Of a stretch of 64,000 nucleotides of DNA, positions 1-9,512 are shown one piece after another. How positions within the stretch are numbered: the first letter of the stretch is position 1; each line of letters opens with the position of its first letter. Location: contig CAUWDA010000003.1 in assembly GCA_963557075.1 (NCBI GenBank), positions 1 through 64,000 on the forward strand, read 5' to 3'. The notes beneath the pieces are model-generated. The model made no database searches. It saw nothing but the letters and a program-made list of their open reading frames with translations, and was not told the origin of the DNA. The position numbers and the translations under genes are program-made. Source of the DNA: Flavonifractor sp963557075 (GTDB taxonomy: Bacteria; Bacillota; Clostridia; Oscillospirales; Oscillospiraceae).

Positions 1-70
1 AACTGTGCCCTTTTCACTCTTTGACTTTCTTTAACTCTTTGTTTGGACACTCCCGCGGAGGCGGCAGACC

Positions 71-99
71 TTGACGGATGGGGGTAAAACTGTTACAAT
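71..99 (+). promoter_or_regulatory. Sigma-A type promoter of coaX
   Basis: TTGACG (71-76) and TACAAT (94-99) are separated by 17 bases, close to the vegetative consensus. It lies 42 bases before the chosen coaX start. An in-frame ATG at 78 falls inside this promoter and so cannot be the start. Confidence 0.75.
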
Positions 100-140
100 G
101 TCCTAGATTTCAAAACCAGCAGGGAAGGGGCGCGGACAGC

Positions 141-959
141 ATGGTCCTGGCGGTAGATATCGGTAACTCTACGACTACGGTGGGGCTCTTCGACAAAGCG
201 GGCCAGCTGGCCTTCCGCTCTATTCTGGAGACCTCCCGGAGCAAGACCCGGGACCAGTGTGCCATTGATCTGCTGGGGGTATTCGGACTCTATGGAGCGG
301 ACATCAGGGCAGTGGACGGGGCGATCCTCTCCACCGTAGTCCCTCCGCTGACCGCCGTATTTACCGATGCAATGACCCGGCTTACCGGTAAGACGCCTAT
401 GGTGGTGGGTCCCGGCATCAAAACCGGGCTCAACATCAAGGCGGAGATCCATAACCAGCTGGGCAGTGACATCGTGGCCTCGGCGGTGGCGGCGATAGAC
501 GCCTACCACAGCCCCATCGTGATGGTGGACCTGGGTACCGCCACTTCTGCCTCCCTGATCTCGGGGAGCGTATATGAGGGGTGCGTCATCATGCCGGGGC
601 TCACCTTGGGCCTGGAGGCTATGTGGTCCCGGGCGGATGCCCTCTCGCCCATCTCTCTGGAGAGCATCGACCCGGTGGAGCTGCTGGGCCGCACCACGGA
701 GGAGGCCATGCGCTCCGGCGCTCTCTATGGACACGCCGCCATGCTGGACGGCGTGATAGACCGTCTGGAGGCGGCGGCGGGAAGCCCGGTCACAGTGGTG
801 GCCACCGGCGGCAACGCCCCCCGGATCCTGCCCTATTGCAGACGAACGGTCCACTATGATGCCGACCTGGTGATGCGGGGTCTCTATCTGCTCTATCGGA
901 AGAACACCCGCAAGCCCCGAAAGGCCAACGGACCGGACCGCCGCGCCGGCGGACAATGA
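141..959 (+). CDS. coaX: Type III pantothenate kinase
   Basis: This 272-residue protein phosphorylates pantothenate in the first step of coenzyme A synthesis. The N-terminal phosphate loop reads DIGNSTTTVGLF (about residues 5-16). A GPGIKTGLNI segment, the central VDLGTATSASLI motif and a GCVIMPGL motif follow, as expected for the ASKHA-fold CoaX family, and the length fits (about 255-275). The start at 141 matches the usual MxLAVDIGNS opening and has a purine-rich AGGGAAGGGG upstream. An ECF S-component gene follows after 85 bases in the same direction, probably for vitamin uptake. Type III enzymes are usually not inhibited by CoA, which is family knowledge. Confidence 0.95.
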   Translation: MVLAVDIGNSTTTVGLFDKAGQLAFRSILETSRSKTRDQCAIDLLGVFGLYGADIRAVDGAILSTVVPPLTAVFTDAMTRLTGKTPMVVGPGIKTGLNIKAEIHNQLGSDIVASAVAAIDAYHSPIVMVDLGTATSASLISGSVYEGCVIMPGLTLGLEAMWSRADALSPISLESIDPVELLGRTTEEAMRSGALYGHAAMLDGVIDRLEAAAGSPVTVVATGGNAPRILPYCRRTVHYDADLVMRGLYLLYRKNTRKPRKANGPDRRAGGQ

Positions 960-1044
960 CCATGTACTCAACGGCAGACTGCCGTGGGTAAATAGAATGC
1001 GCTGCATCTCCGAAGGGGAGAGCGGCAGCAGGAGGTAAAAACAT

Positions 1045-1629
1045 ATGAAAGCACATGAAAAAACCAGACGCCTGACCGGACTGGCCCTAATGACGGCCAT
1101 CATCGTGGTCCTGCAGGTAGTCGCAAGCTTCGTCAAATTCGGGCCTTTTTCCATAACACTGGCCCTCGCCCCCATCATCATTGGGGCCGCTCTATATGGC
1201 GCCAGCGCCGGCGCCTGGCTGGGCGGCGTATTTGGTGTCGTGGTATTCATTGCCTGTGTAGCGGGCTGGGATGCCGGCGGCAACATTCTGTTTACGGCCA
1301 ATCCGCTGCTGACGTGTATCCTCTGCATTGCCAAGGGCGCTCTGGCCGGTCTGGTGTCCGGCGCAGTGTACCGGGCCCTGTCTGACCGCAGCCCCATGGC
1401 GGCGTCTCTTACGGCCGGTGTGGTCTGCCCCGTGGTCAATACCGGGATTTTCTGCATTGGTCTGAGCTTTGGGTTCCATAATATCCTGGTGGCTTGGGCC
1501 GGCGGTACTGATCTGGTCTACTATATCATCTTTGGACTAACCGGCGTCAACTTCCTGCTGGAGCTGATCATTAACCTGGTGCTGAGTACCGTCATCGTCC
1601 GTGTGGTAGCTGCAAGAAAGCACGCATAA
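1045..1629 (+). CDS. ECF transporter S component, probably pantothenate (PanT-like)
   Basis: This is a 194-residue hydrophobic protein with about six membrane segments, opening with basic residues and a long helix (LALMTAIIVVLQVVASF). It has the layout of the substrate-binding S subunit of energy-coupling factor vitamin transporters, which share an energising module encoded elsewhere. AGGAGGT lies 7 bases before the ATG. Pantothenate is inferred only from the neighbouring coaX. The sequence alone does not fix the ligand, and a riboflavin, folate-type or queuosine-precursor S component remains possible. Confidence 0.75.
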   Translation: MKAHEKTRRLTGLALMTAIIVVLQVVASFVKFGPFSITLALAPIIIGAALYGASAGAWLGGVFGVVVFIACVAGWDAGGNILFTANPLLTCILCIAKGALAGLVSGAVYRALSDRSPMAASLTAGVVCPVVNTGIFCIGLSFGFHNILVAWAGGTDLVYYIIFGLTGVNFLLELIINLVLSTVIVRVVAARKHA

Positions 1630-1638
1630 ATCGCGTTC

Positions 1639-1673
1639 AAGGCGTCCGCAAATGGTGCGGGCGCCTTTCTTTT
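1639..1673 (+). terminator. Intrinsic terminator after the ECF gene
   Basis: AAGGCGTCCGCA pairs with TGCGGGCGCCTT (one G-T pair) around a short loop, followed by TCTTTTG. It ends the coaX-ECF transcript. Confidence 0.85.
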
Positions 1674-1726
1674 GCATGAAGAATTTCTTTTTCATTCAAA
1701 AACTATGGAGTCTCGCAAATAAATAC

Positions 1727-1755
1727 TTGCCTTTTTGCAAGTTGTCGCATATAAT
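1727..1755 (+). promoter_or_regulatory. Sigma-A type promoter of the aminotransferase gene
   Basis: TTGCCT (1727-1732) and TATAAT (1750-1755) have a 17-base spacer. They lie 37 bases before the TTG start at 1792. Confidence 0.7.
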
Positions 1756-1791
1756 GTGTCAAGAACATTGAAGTACGAGGGAGAGATTCCA

Positions 1792-2982
<1,191 letters not shown>

Positions 2983-2996
2983 GCCTATATAAAATA

Positions 2997-3030
2997 AAAC
3001 GGACGTGCTGTCAAAGCGCGTCCGTTTTTG
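2997..3030 (+). terminator. Intrinsic terminator after the aminotransferase
   Basis: AAAACGGACGTGC and GCGCGTCCGTTTTT form a stem around a short loop, ending in a T run. Confidence 0.85.
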
Positions 3031-3085
3031 TATCTTCTACAGGTCGCCCCTATGAGGACCAGGGCCGACCTGAAGGGTCACCAAC

Positions 3086-3114
3086 TTGCAAGGAGCAGAG
3101 GATGGTGTTATAAT
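3086..3114 (+). promoter_or_regulatory. Sigma-A type promoter of the small gene/nuclease operon
   Basis: TTGCAA (3086-3091) and TATAAT (3109-3114) have a 17-base spacer, 39 bases ahead of the ATG at 3153. Confidence 0.75.
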
Positions 3115-3152
3115 GCAACATCATATTATTTTTGTAAAGGGAGGGCCCATCC

Positions 3153-3560
3153 ATGCTGCTGGTGATCTGTGTAGACGAGAAAAGAGGCATGGCCTTCAAC
3201 GGCCGGCGGCAGAGCATGGACCGTCTGCTGCGCTCCGATCTGCTGCAAACCGTGGGGGAGCGGCCGCTCTGGATGAGTCCCTACTCCGCCAAGCAGTTTG
3301 ACCCGCCCCCCGCCAATCTGCGCCCGGCGGAGGACTTTCTGGACCAGGCAGGGGAGGGGGAGTACTGCTTTGCCGAGTTCCCGCCCCTGTCCCAGGTGCT
3401 GGACCGGGCGGAGGGGCTGGTGGTCTACCGCTGGAACCGGATCTATCCCGCCGATCAGTTTCTGGACTTTGACCCGGCAGCCCTGTTTACTCTGGTCTCC
3501 GCCGCCGAGTTTTCCGGCTCCTCCCACAAAATTCTGACCAAGGAGGTCTATACCCGATGA
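3153..3560 (+). CDS. Uncharacterised 135-residue protein, co-transcribed with a secreted nuclease
   Basis: I do not recognise this family. The protein has no signal peptide or membrane segment. It starts with a short beta-strand-like MLLVICVDEK, then a basic stretch rich in Arg (GRRQSMDRLLRSDLL), and ends with an acidic region and LTKEVYTR. AAGGGAGG precedes the ATG by about 9 bases. Its stop overlaps the ATG of the nuclease gene by 4 bases, so the two are translationally coupled. It could be a cytoplasmic partner or regulator of the nuclease, but nothing in the sequence shows which. Confidence 0.7.
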   Translation: MLLVICVDEKRGMAFNGRRQSMDRLLRSDLLQTVGERPLWMSPYSAKQFDPPPANLRPAEDFLDQAGEGEYCFAEFPPLSQVLDRAEGLVVYRWNRIYPADQFLDFDPAALFTLVSAAEFSGSSHKILTKEVYTR

Positions 3561-4453
3561 AACGAGTTTCTTCCGTCCTGCTGACTCTGGCCATGCTGTG
3601 CGCCCTGCTGACGGGCTGTCAGCCGGACTATCATGAAACGGCCACGGTCCACGGCCTGTCTAACCTGCCCGCCTACGACGGCCAGCCCTATGTGACGGTG
3701 AATGACAACGTGCCCAGCTTCACCGAAGAGGACTACACCACCACTTCCTTCGAGTCCTACAGCGACCTGGATGAGCTGGGCCGCTGTGGGGTGGCCTACG
3801 CCTGCGTGGGCACCGACCTCATGCCCACCGAGGACAGGGGAAGCATCGGCCAGGTAAAACCCTCCGGCTGGCAGACCGCAAAGTACGACTGCGTGGACGG
3901 CAAGTACCTGTATAACCGCTGCCATCTCATCGGGTTCCAGCTCACCGGAGAGAATGCCAACCGGGAAAATCTCATCACCGGCACCCGGTACCTGAATGTG
4001 GACGGCATGCTGCCTTTCGAAAATCTGGTAGCTGACTATGTGAAAGAAACAGACAACCATGTGCTCTATCGGGTGACCCCCGTGTTTGAGGGGGACAACC
4101 TGGTAGCCTCCGGCGTGCTGATGGAGGGCTACAGCGTGGAGGACAACGGGGAAGGGGTTACCTTCTTCGTGTACGTCTACAACGTGCAGCCCGGCATTAC
4201 CATCGACTACGCCACCGGCGCCAGCGCCCTTAGCGGGGAGGAGGTCCCCCAGGTCTCTGCCCCCGCTCAGACCACCAGCGGCTCGGAGGAGGAGACCCAG
4301 CGGTACGTCCTCAACACCAGCTCCAAGAAGTTCCACCTGCCCGACTGCTCCGGCGTGGAGAGCATGAATCCTTCCAACCGGCAGGACTATACCGGCTCCC
4401 GGCAGGAATTGATCGACCAGGGGTATGCTCCCTGCGGGATCTGCAAACCCTGA
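3557..4453 (+). CDS. Secreted lipoprotein DNA/RNA non-specific endonuclease with C-terminal Cys motif
   Basis: The 298-residue protein starts with a lipoprotein signal peptide (MKRVSSVLLTLAMLCALLTGC, lipobox LLTGC), so it should be anchored outside the membrane. The middle carries the beta-beta-alpha metal nuclease core of the EndA/NucA group: NRCHLIGFQLTG with the catalytic His, then RENLITGTRYLN with the metal-binding Asn. The last 50 residues (SSKKFHLPDCSGV ... PCGIC) resemble an Ada-type zinc-binding module often added to secreted clostridial nucleases. Likely roles are nutrient DNA breakdown or DNA uptake. The family more often has DRGH where this one has NRCH; the His is kept. Confidence 0.85.
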   Translation: MKRVSSVLLTLAMLCALLTGCQPDYHETATVHGLSNLPAYDGQPYVTVNDNVPSFTEEDYTTTSFESYSDLDELGRCGVAYACVGTDLMPTEDRGSIGQVKPSGWQTAKYDCVDGKYLYNRCHLIGFQLTGENANRENLITGTRYLNVDGMLPFENLVADYVKETDNHVLYRVTPVFEGDNLVASGVLMEGYSVEDNGEGVTFFVYVYNVQPGITIDYATGASALSGEEVPQVSAPAQTTSGSEEETQRYVLNTSSKKFHLPDCSGVESMNPSNRQDYTGSRQELIDQGYAPCGICKP

Positions 4454-4607
4454 GCAATACGGGCGTACGCTGTACGCGCCTATGGGCATCCCGGTGAACA
4501 GCGTGCGGGGGTGACCCCCGCCCCTGTACGCTGTTCTCAGACCGCTTTGCAGGGGCTGCCCTTGTGTCAGTCCGCCCCCATTCATCTTATCCCAGACGAG
4601 GTTTTTC
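4454..4607. other. Nested inverted repeats between the nuclease and dehydratase genes
   Basis: GAACAGCGT (4496-4504) pairs with ACGCTGTTC (4528-4536). Inside it CGGGGG (4506-4511) pairs with CCCCCG (4515-4520). There is no T run, so this is a weak terminator candidate at best. No gene is visible. Confidence 0.5.
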
Positions 4608-5888
4608 ATGAAAGATATCATTACAGCCTTCGGGACCTGGGTCCAGGCTCAGTGTGACAAGGACCCGGAGAGAGCCAGGAAATGGCTTGCCACCGGCTAT
4701 CGGGCCAAGGATCTCCAGTTGAAGTTGTTCCCCGGCAAGCAGACCACCAAGTCCGCCCAGATGGTGGCGATCCAGACCATGGAATCCATGATCTCTCCTC
4801 TGGCCCATCCGGAGCGGGCCGCCATGGTCAGCCTGTTTTTGCCCTGCGAGCCCCTTCAGGTACTGGGGCTGTCCCCCTACTCCTGCGAGGGCTTTGGCTG
4901 CTTTCTGGCGGGCACACAGGCGGAGGGAGCCTTCCTTCGCTACGCCGAGAGCGAAGGTCTGCCCGAGACCTTCTGCTCCTACCATAAGATTTTCATCGGG
5001 GCGGCAGAAAAGGGCCTGATGCCAAAACCCCGGTTCATCCTGTCCACCACTCTGGCCTGCGACGCCAATATGCTCACCTTCCGGCGGCTGGCCGAGTACT
5101 TTGACGTGCCCCACTTCATGATCGACGTGCCCTACCACACCGACCAGAGTGCGGTGGACTATGTGGCCGGACAGCTCCGGGATATGGTGGCCTTCCTGGA
5201 ACGTCAGACCGGCCGGAAGCTGAGCCAGTCCGCCCTGGAAGAGGCGGTGGCCCGCAGCGGGCGCAGTCTCAGCAACTACAGCCGTTATCTGACAATGAAG
5301 GCGGACAAGTATGTGCCCGGGGAACTGACAGGGGAGATGTTTTCCGCCTTTGCGCTCCATATCCTGCTGGGCACTCCCGAGACCGAGGCCTATACGCTCC
5401 AATGCTTGAGCGATGCAGAGCAGGCTCCGCCGGCAGAAGGGGTTCGTCTGCTGTGGCACCATACCACTCCATTCTGGGTCGCTCCTCTAAGGCAGATCAC
5501 CGATTTCAACCGGGCCGTGCAGGTGGTGGGCTGCGATATGTGCTTTGAGGGCATCCAGCCCGCCTTCTCGGAGGACCCCTATGAGGCTATGGCCCAGCGG
5601 GTGGTGTGGTCCGCCTTCAACGGCCCGGTGTCCCGGCGCATTGAAAAGGGAGTCCAGACCGCCCGCCAGGTGAAGGCCGACGGGGCCATCTGGTTCTGCC
5701 ACTGGGGGTGCAAGCACACCCTGGGGGGCGCACAGCTGGCCAAGGAGACCTTTGAGGGAGCGGGCATCCCCACCCTGGTGCTGGACGGCGACGGCTGCGA
5801 CCGCAGCCATGGCGGCGAGGGCCAGATGGCCACCCGCATGGAGGCCTTTGTGGAGATGCTCAAGCAGGGAAAGGGGGAACAGGCATGA
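4608..5888 (+). CDS. 2-hydroxyacyl-CoA dehydratase (HgdA/HgdB) family protein
   Basis: The 426-residue protein belongs to the iron-sulfur component D family that includes 2-hydroxyglutaryl-CoA dehydratase, benzoyl-CoA reductase BcrB/BcrC and double-cubane proteins. Cys candidates for the [4Fe-4S] cluster are in FLPCEPLQVLGL, YSCEGFGCFLAG, the CHWGCKHT segment and DGDGCDR. The C-terminus GGEGQMATRMEAFVEML is the family's usual end (GQ-TR-xAFxE). It overlaps the next gene by 4 bases. Together they would form a two-subunit enzyme with its activator, typically using a reduced flavodoxin or ferredoxin and ATP. The substrate is unknown, and no CoA-transferase or amino-acid fermentation gene lies next to it. 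Confidence 0.85.
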   Translation: MKDIITAFGTWVQAQCDKDPERARKWLATGYRAKDLQLKLFPGKQTTKSAQMVAIQTMESMISPLAHPERAAMVSLFLPCEPLQVLGLSPYSCEGFGCFLAGTQAEGAFLRYAESEGLPETFCSYHKIFIGAAEKGLMPKPRFILSTTLACDANMLTFRRLAEYFDVPHFMIDVPYHTDQSAVDYVAGQLRDMVAFLERQTGRKLSQSALEEAVARSGRSLSNYSRYLTMKADKYVPGELTGEMFSAFALHILLGTPETEAYTLQCLSDAEQAPPAEGVRLLWHHTTPFWVAPLRQITDFNRAVQVVGCDMCFEGIQPAFSEDPYEAMAQRVVWSAFNGPVSRRIEKGVQTARQVKADGAIWFCHWGCKHTLGGAQLAKETFEGAGIPTLVLDGDGCDRSHGGEGQMATRMEAFVEMLKQGKGEQA

Positions 5889-7531
5889 CCCACTATATCT
5901 GCAAATATACCCCGGTCGAGCTGCTGACCGCTCTGGGGGGCGACTGTACCGTACTGGACCAAATGCCCGACAGCTTCCCCCTCAGCGACCAGCTGGGCCA
6001 CCCCAACCTGTGCGGCTTCGGCAAGGCAGTGCTGGAAGCCAGCCTGTCCGGCCAGGTGAAGGAGCTGGTACTGGTCAACTGCTGCGACGTCATCCGCAGC
6101 GTGTACGACATCCTGCTGGAACATGGCAAGCTGGACTTCCTTTATCTGATGGACCTGCTCCACTGTGACAGCCAGTGTGCCCGTATCCGGATGAAGGGAG
6201 AGCTGGCGCGGCTGGCGGAGGCCTACGGGGCCTACAAGGGCACCCGCTTTGACGAAAAAGCCTTCCGGAATGCCTTTACGCCCCTGGACCGGCCTACAGA
6301 GCCCTACCTCAGCGTGCTGGGGGGCCGGGTGGGGGACAAGCTCTTCCGGGCCATGGAGGAAACCATGCCCCTGCCGGTGCGCAACGACACCTGCGTCCAC
6401 AACCGCAGCGTGGCCGCGCCACCGGCAGAGGGAGACTTTGATGCTCTTATGGATTGGTATGCAGGGGCCCTGCTGGAGCAGACACCCTGCATGCGCATGA
6501 CCGACGCCGCCGGACGGCGGCAGTTGGTCAACGACCCCCATCTCAAGGGGGTGGTGTACCACACAGTCAAATTCTGTGATTATTATGGCTTTGAGTACTC
6601 CAAGCTGCGCCATGAGCTGACCGTGCCCATGCTCAAGCTGGAATCGGACTATACGGCAGGGAGCAGCGGACAGCTGCGTACCCGGCTGGAGGCCTTTGCT
6701 GAGACCATGGCCCCGGCGGAGACCGCCACAAGAGAAGAGGGGAACGACATGAAACAGGGACGGTATTATGTGGGGATCGACAGCGGCTCCACCAGCACGG
6801 ACGTGGCCATTTTAGACCGGAACAGGCAGCTGGTGGCGGGCGTGATCCTGCCCACCGGGGCGGGAGCCTCTGCCGGAGCTGAGCGGGCGCTGGAGCAGGC
6901 GCTGGCCCAGGCGGGACTGACCCGGGAGGATATCGCCGCCACTGTTACCACCGGCTACGGCCGCTCCGCCATCCAGACCGGAGACCGCTCCATCACTGAG
7001 ATCACCTGCCACGCCAAGGGGGCCTATTTCCTGGACCCCACTGTACGCACTATCATCGACATCGGCGGCCAGGACAGCAAGGTGATCCGGCTGGACGACC
7101 AGGGCAACGTCATCAACTTCCTGATGAACGACAAGTGCGCCGCAGGTACCGGCCGGTTCCTGGAGCTGATGGCCCGCACCCTGGAGCTGTCCATGGAGGA
7201 GATGAGCTACACCGGCCTGGAGTGGAAAGAGGACATCGCCATTTCCTCCATGTGCACCGTCTTTGCCGAGTCGGAGGTGGTGTCCCTCATCGCCCAGAAC
7301 AAGGACCGGGGGGATATCATCCACGGACTGAACCGCTCAGTAGCCTCCCGTACCGCCGCTCTGTGCCGCCGCCTGGGGGGCGAGGGTAACTATATGATGA
7401 CCGGCGGCGTGTCCAAGAACCGGGGTGTCGTGGAGGCTATCCAGCAGGAACTGGGCGTGAAACTCATCGTATCCGACCGGGCCCAGCTCAACGGCGCTTT
7501 GGGCGCCGCCCTCTTCGCCATGGAGGGGTGA
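5885..7531 (+). CDS. Fusion of a 2-hydroxyacyl-CoA dehydratase subunit and its BcrAD/HgdC ATPase activator
   Basis: The single 548-residue frame holds two normally separate parts. Residues 1-288 are a short HgdB-like subunit: KYTPVELLTALGG opening, Cys at NLCGFGK and NCCD, and a family C-terminus GQLRTRLEAFAETM. Residues 289-548 are a complete activator ATPase of the ASKHA fold: GIDSGSTSTDVAIL, VTTGYGR, DIGGQDSKVI, NDKCAAGTGRF with Cys418, SSMCTVFAE with Cys457 (these Cys bridge a [4Fe-4S] cluster in the homodimer), and TGGVSKNRGV. An ATG at 6749 with AGAAGAGGGG upstream could restart translation and release the activator alone. Usual members of this system encode the activator as its own gene. 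Confidence 0.85.
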   Translation: MTHYICKYTPVELLTALGGDCTVLDQMPDSFPLSDQLGHPNLCGFGKAVLEASLSGQVKELVLVNCCDVIRSVYDILLEHGKLDFLYLMDLLHCDSQCARIRMKGELARLAEAYGAYKGTRFDEKAFRNAFTPLDRPTEPYLSVLGGRVGDKLFRAMEETMPLPVRNDTCVHNRSVAAPPAEGDFDALMDWYAGALLEQTPCMRMTDAAGRRQLVNDPHLKGVVYHTVKFCDYYGFEYSKLRHELTVPMLKLESDYTAGSSGQLRTRLEAFAETMAPAETATREEGNDMKQGRYYVGIDSGSTSTDVAILDRNRQLVAGVILPTGAGASAGAERALEQALAQAGLTREDIAATVTTGYGRSAIQTGDRSITEITCHAKGAYFLDPTVRTIIDIGGQDSKVIRLDDQGNVINFLMNDKCAAGTGRFLELMARTLELSMEEMSYTGLEWKEDIAISSMCTVFAESEVVSLIAQNKDRGDIIHGLNRSVASRTAALCRRLGGEGNYMMTGGVSKNRGVVEAIQQELGVKLIVSDRAQLNGALGAALFAMEG

Positions 7532-7633
7532 ACGGACCTTCGCAGTTCCGAAATAAAAAAGAGGGTCCTGGCAGCACCTCCTTTCTGGACCATACTGAAT
7601 AAGGCGGATAACGTACCTGTGTACCACAAACAT

Positions 7634-7667
7634 AAAAAACTGGGTAGCTAATGCTACCCAGTTTTTT
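7634..7667. terminator. Bidirectional intrinsic terminator
   Basis: AAAAAACTGGGTAGC and GCTACCCAGTTTTTT form a near-perfect stem with a TAAT loop. It sits between converging genes and has A and T runs on both sides, so it can serve both strands. Confidence 0.9.
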
Positions 7668-7736
7668 GTTAGTAGAATTTGTTATATTTTGTCTGTAGGC
7701 TTCTTAATACTGTCTGCACAATCCCAAGCAGCTCGT

Positions 7737-9284
7737 TTAAGCCAAATAAGCCGCCGAGATACGCTCCACCCCATCGGGGTCGGATAAACGCCAGGCGTCA
7801 AAACTCATCCCACTGGCCGCTACCGCCTGGCCCAGTTCAACCAGGAAGGCCGGAATCCGCTCCTCCAGCATGACGCCGAGCTCACGTCCCATGACCTCCT
7901 GTCCCTGGCCGCTGTTTCCGCCCAGATAAAAGGTGAATGCGCTCTGCGGTTTTCCATCCACCAGCTTAGAAGCACCTCTAAATCCCATAACACCGGTTTG
8001 GTGGGTACCACAGGAGGAGGGGCAGCCAGAGATGTGGATTTGAGGCAGGACGCCGTCAGGCAGACCGGCTTGCCGCACCGCAGACACGCAGGCGGCCAGC
8101 AGGCCCTGAGAGTCCCGGACACCCACCTGGCAGATCTGTCCCCCGATACAACTGACAGAGGTTTCAAAAAGGCTGGCAGCACCGTCGGAGGTCAACTTCA
8201 GGACCCGCTCGGCCTCGCTGCCCGTCAGGTTAATGATAAACGCAGTTTCGTCAGGACTCAGACGCAGCTCCGCATCCGGAATCTCTGCCAGTGCATCACT
8301 GAGGCTGCACAGCGTGTCCAAGTTCGGCTGCCCGCCGATGGGGTGCCACAGTACAGTGTACAGACCGTCCTGCTTTTGGGGGATGATCCGGGGGCCGCCC
8401 ACAGCTACACCGTCGCCGGCTTTGGAAACGGTCTGGGGGACCACAGACAGATCCAGGTCTTCGCCGGAGGCAAATACCTCTGCCAGCTTTTCGCTGTATG
8501 CCTTAGCATAGCCCTCGGGACCGCCGCAGACGTCCTGCATGTAACGGGTGCGGGCCTTGCCGCGGTTTTCATAGTTTCCATATGCCCGGAAGGTCAGCCA
8601 CATGGCTTTGATATAGTACAGAATCTTTCCGGGATCCACAGCCTCGGCCACTTTTACGCCGAAACGGGGGTTGTTCCCCAGTCCACCTGCGCTGTACACA
8701 TCAAACATCCCGTCGGGGCGGGCAACGAAGCCCAAATCCCGATAGGTAGCGTGGGTCACATTGGCGGGAGAGTTGGAGAAGCCCACCTTCAGCTTTCGGG
8801 GCATCTTTTCCGCCTTGATAAAGTACATCAGATAGTCCCCGGCGGCTTCGGCCCAGGGCAGGACGTCAAAATATTCGCCCTGTTCCACGCCGGACAGTGG
8901 GGAACACATCACGTTCCGGGGGAAGTCACCGCCGCCGCCCATGGTGACGATCCCTGCATCCAGGGCCTTTTCCATGATGGAGAAAACAGCGTTCTGGTCC
9001 AGGTCATGGAGCTGGATGGTTTGACATGTGGTAAAGTGGGCGCGGGGGACGCGGTACTCCCGGACCGCCCCAGCGACAAAGGCCAGCTTCTCTTTTGTCA
9101 CCCGCCCAGCAGTCATCCTCAGGCGCAGCATGCTGGCCTTGCCTCCCTTCTGGGCATAGCTGCCATATAGACCGGAAAAGCCCTTGTAGGCAGCCTTGTC
9201 CAGCTCGCCGGCATAAAAGGCGGCAGTCTTTTCTCTAAATTCAGGAAGATCCTGTTTCCAACTCTGAGGGTCAATTTTGTTCAT
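7737..9284 (-). CDS. Siroheme/[4Fe-4S] nitrite or sulfite reductase (NirA/Sir family)
   Basis: The 515-residue protein has the two half-domain layout of ferredoxin-type nitrite/sulfite reductases. The cofactor ligands are visible as SCIGGQICQVG (Cys-x5-Cys) and SGCPSSCG (Cys-x3-Cys), the pattern that holds the [4Fe-4S] cluster and siroheme. FTTCQTIQLHDL and FPRNVMCSPLSG are also family segments. It would carry out six-electron reduction of nitrite to ammonia or sulfite to sulfide in the cytoplasm. Which one cannot be decided, and there is no linked nitrate, sulfate or electron-donor gene. CAAGGAGGAG lies before the ATG. The gene is monocistronic. Confidence 0.88.
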   Translation of the reverse strand: MNKIDPQSWKQDLPEFREKTAAFYAGELDKAAYKGFSGLYGSYAQKGGKASMLRLRMTAGRVTKEKLAFVAGAVREYRVPRAHFTTCQTIQLHDLDQNAVFSIMEKALDAGIVTMGGGGDFPRNVMCSPLSGVEQGEYFDVLPWAEAAGDYLMYFIKAEKMPRKLKVGFSNSPANVTHATYRDLGFVARPDGMFDVYSAGGLGNNPRFGVKVAEAVDPGKILYYIKAMWLTFRAYGNYENRGKARTRYMQDVCGGPEGYAKAYSEKLAEVFASGEDLDLSVVPQTVSKAGDGVAVGGPRIIPQKQDGLYTVLWHPIGGQPNLDTLCSLSDALAEIPDAELRLSPDETAFIINLTGSEAERVLKLTSDGAASLFETSVSCIGGQICQVGVRDSQGLLAACVSAVRQAGLPDGVLPQIHISGCPSSCGTHQTGVMGFRGASKLVDGKPQSAFTFYLGGNSGQGQEVMGRELGVMLEERIPAFLVELGQAVAASGMSFDAWRLSDPDGVERISAAYLA

Positions 9285-9353
9285 AGCAAACTCCTCCTTG
9301 CGCTTCAGGATGTTTCGCGGGCAGGGCTGAGCAACAGTCCTGTTTGGAATTAA

Positions 9354-9383
9354 ATTTTATCACACTTCCATACCGGTATACAA
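9354..9383 (-). promoter_or_regulatory. Possible promoter and palindrome upstream of the reductase gene
   Basis: On the minus strand TTGTAT and TAAAAT are spaced by 18 bases. A perfect ATACCGGTAT palindrome (9370-9379) overlaps the -35 end, an operator-like position. Confidence 0.45.
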
Positions 9384-9512
9384 CCCGCACTTAACAAACT
9401 CACGCTTACTCACTGGCTCGCAATAACAACTTGTGCAGAATAGCAATTTTGCAACAGACCCTTTCTGTCTGTGGCCGATCGCCGATCTGACTGCGGGAGA
9501 GGGGAGAGAGGA

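Noticed and set aside
78..140. Earlier start for coaX at 78
   Set aside because: The codon lies between the -35 and -10 boxes of the promoter, so it would not be transcribed from it. The family start is at 141.
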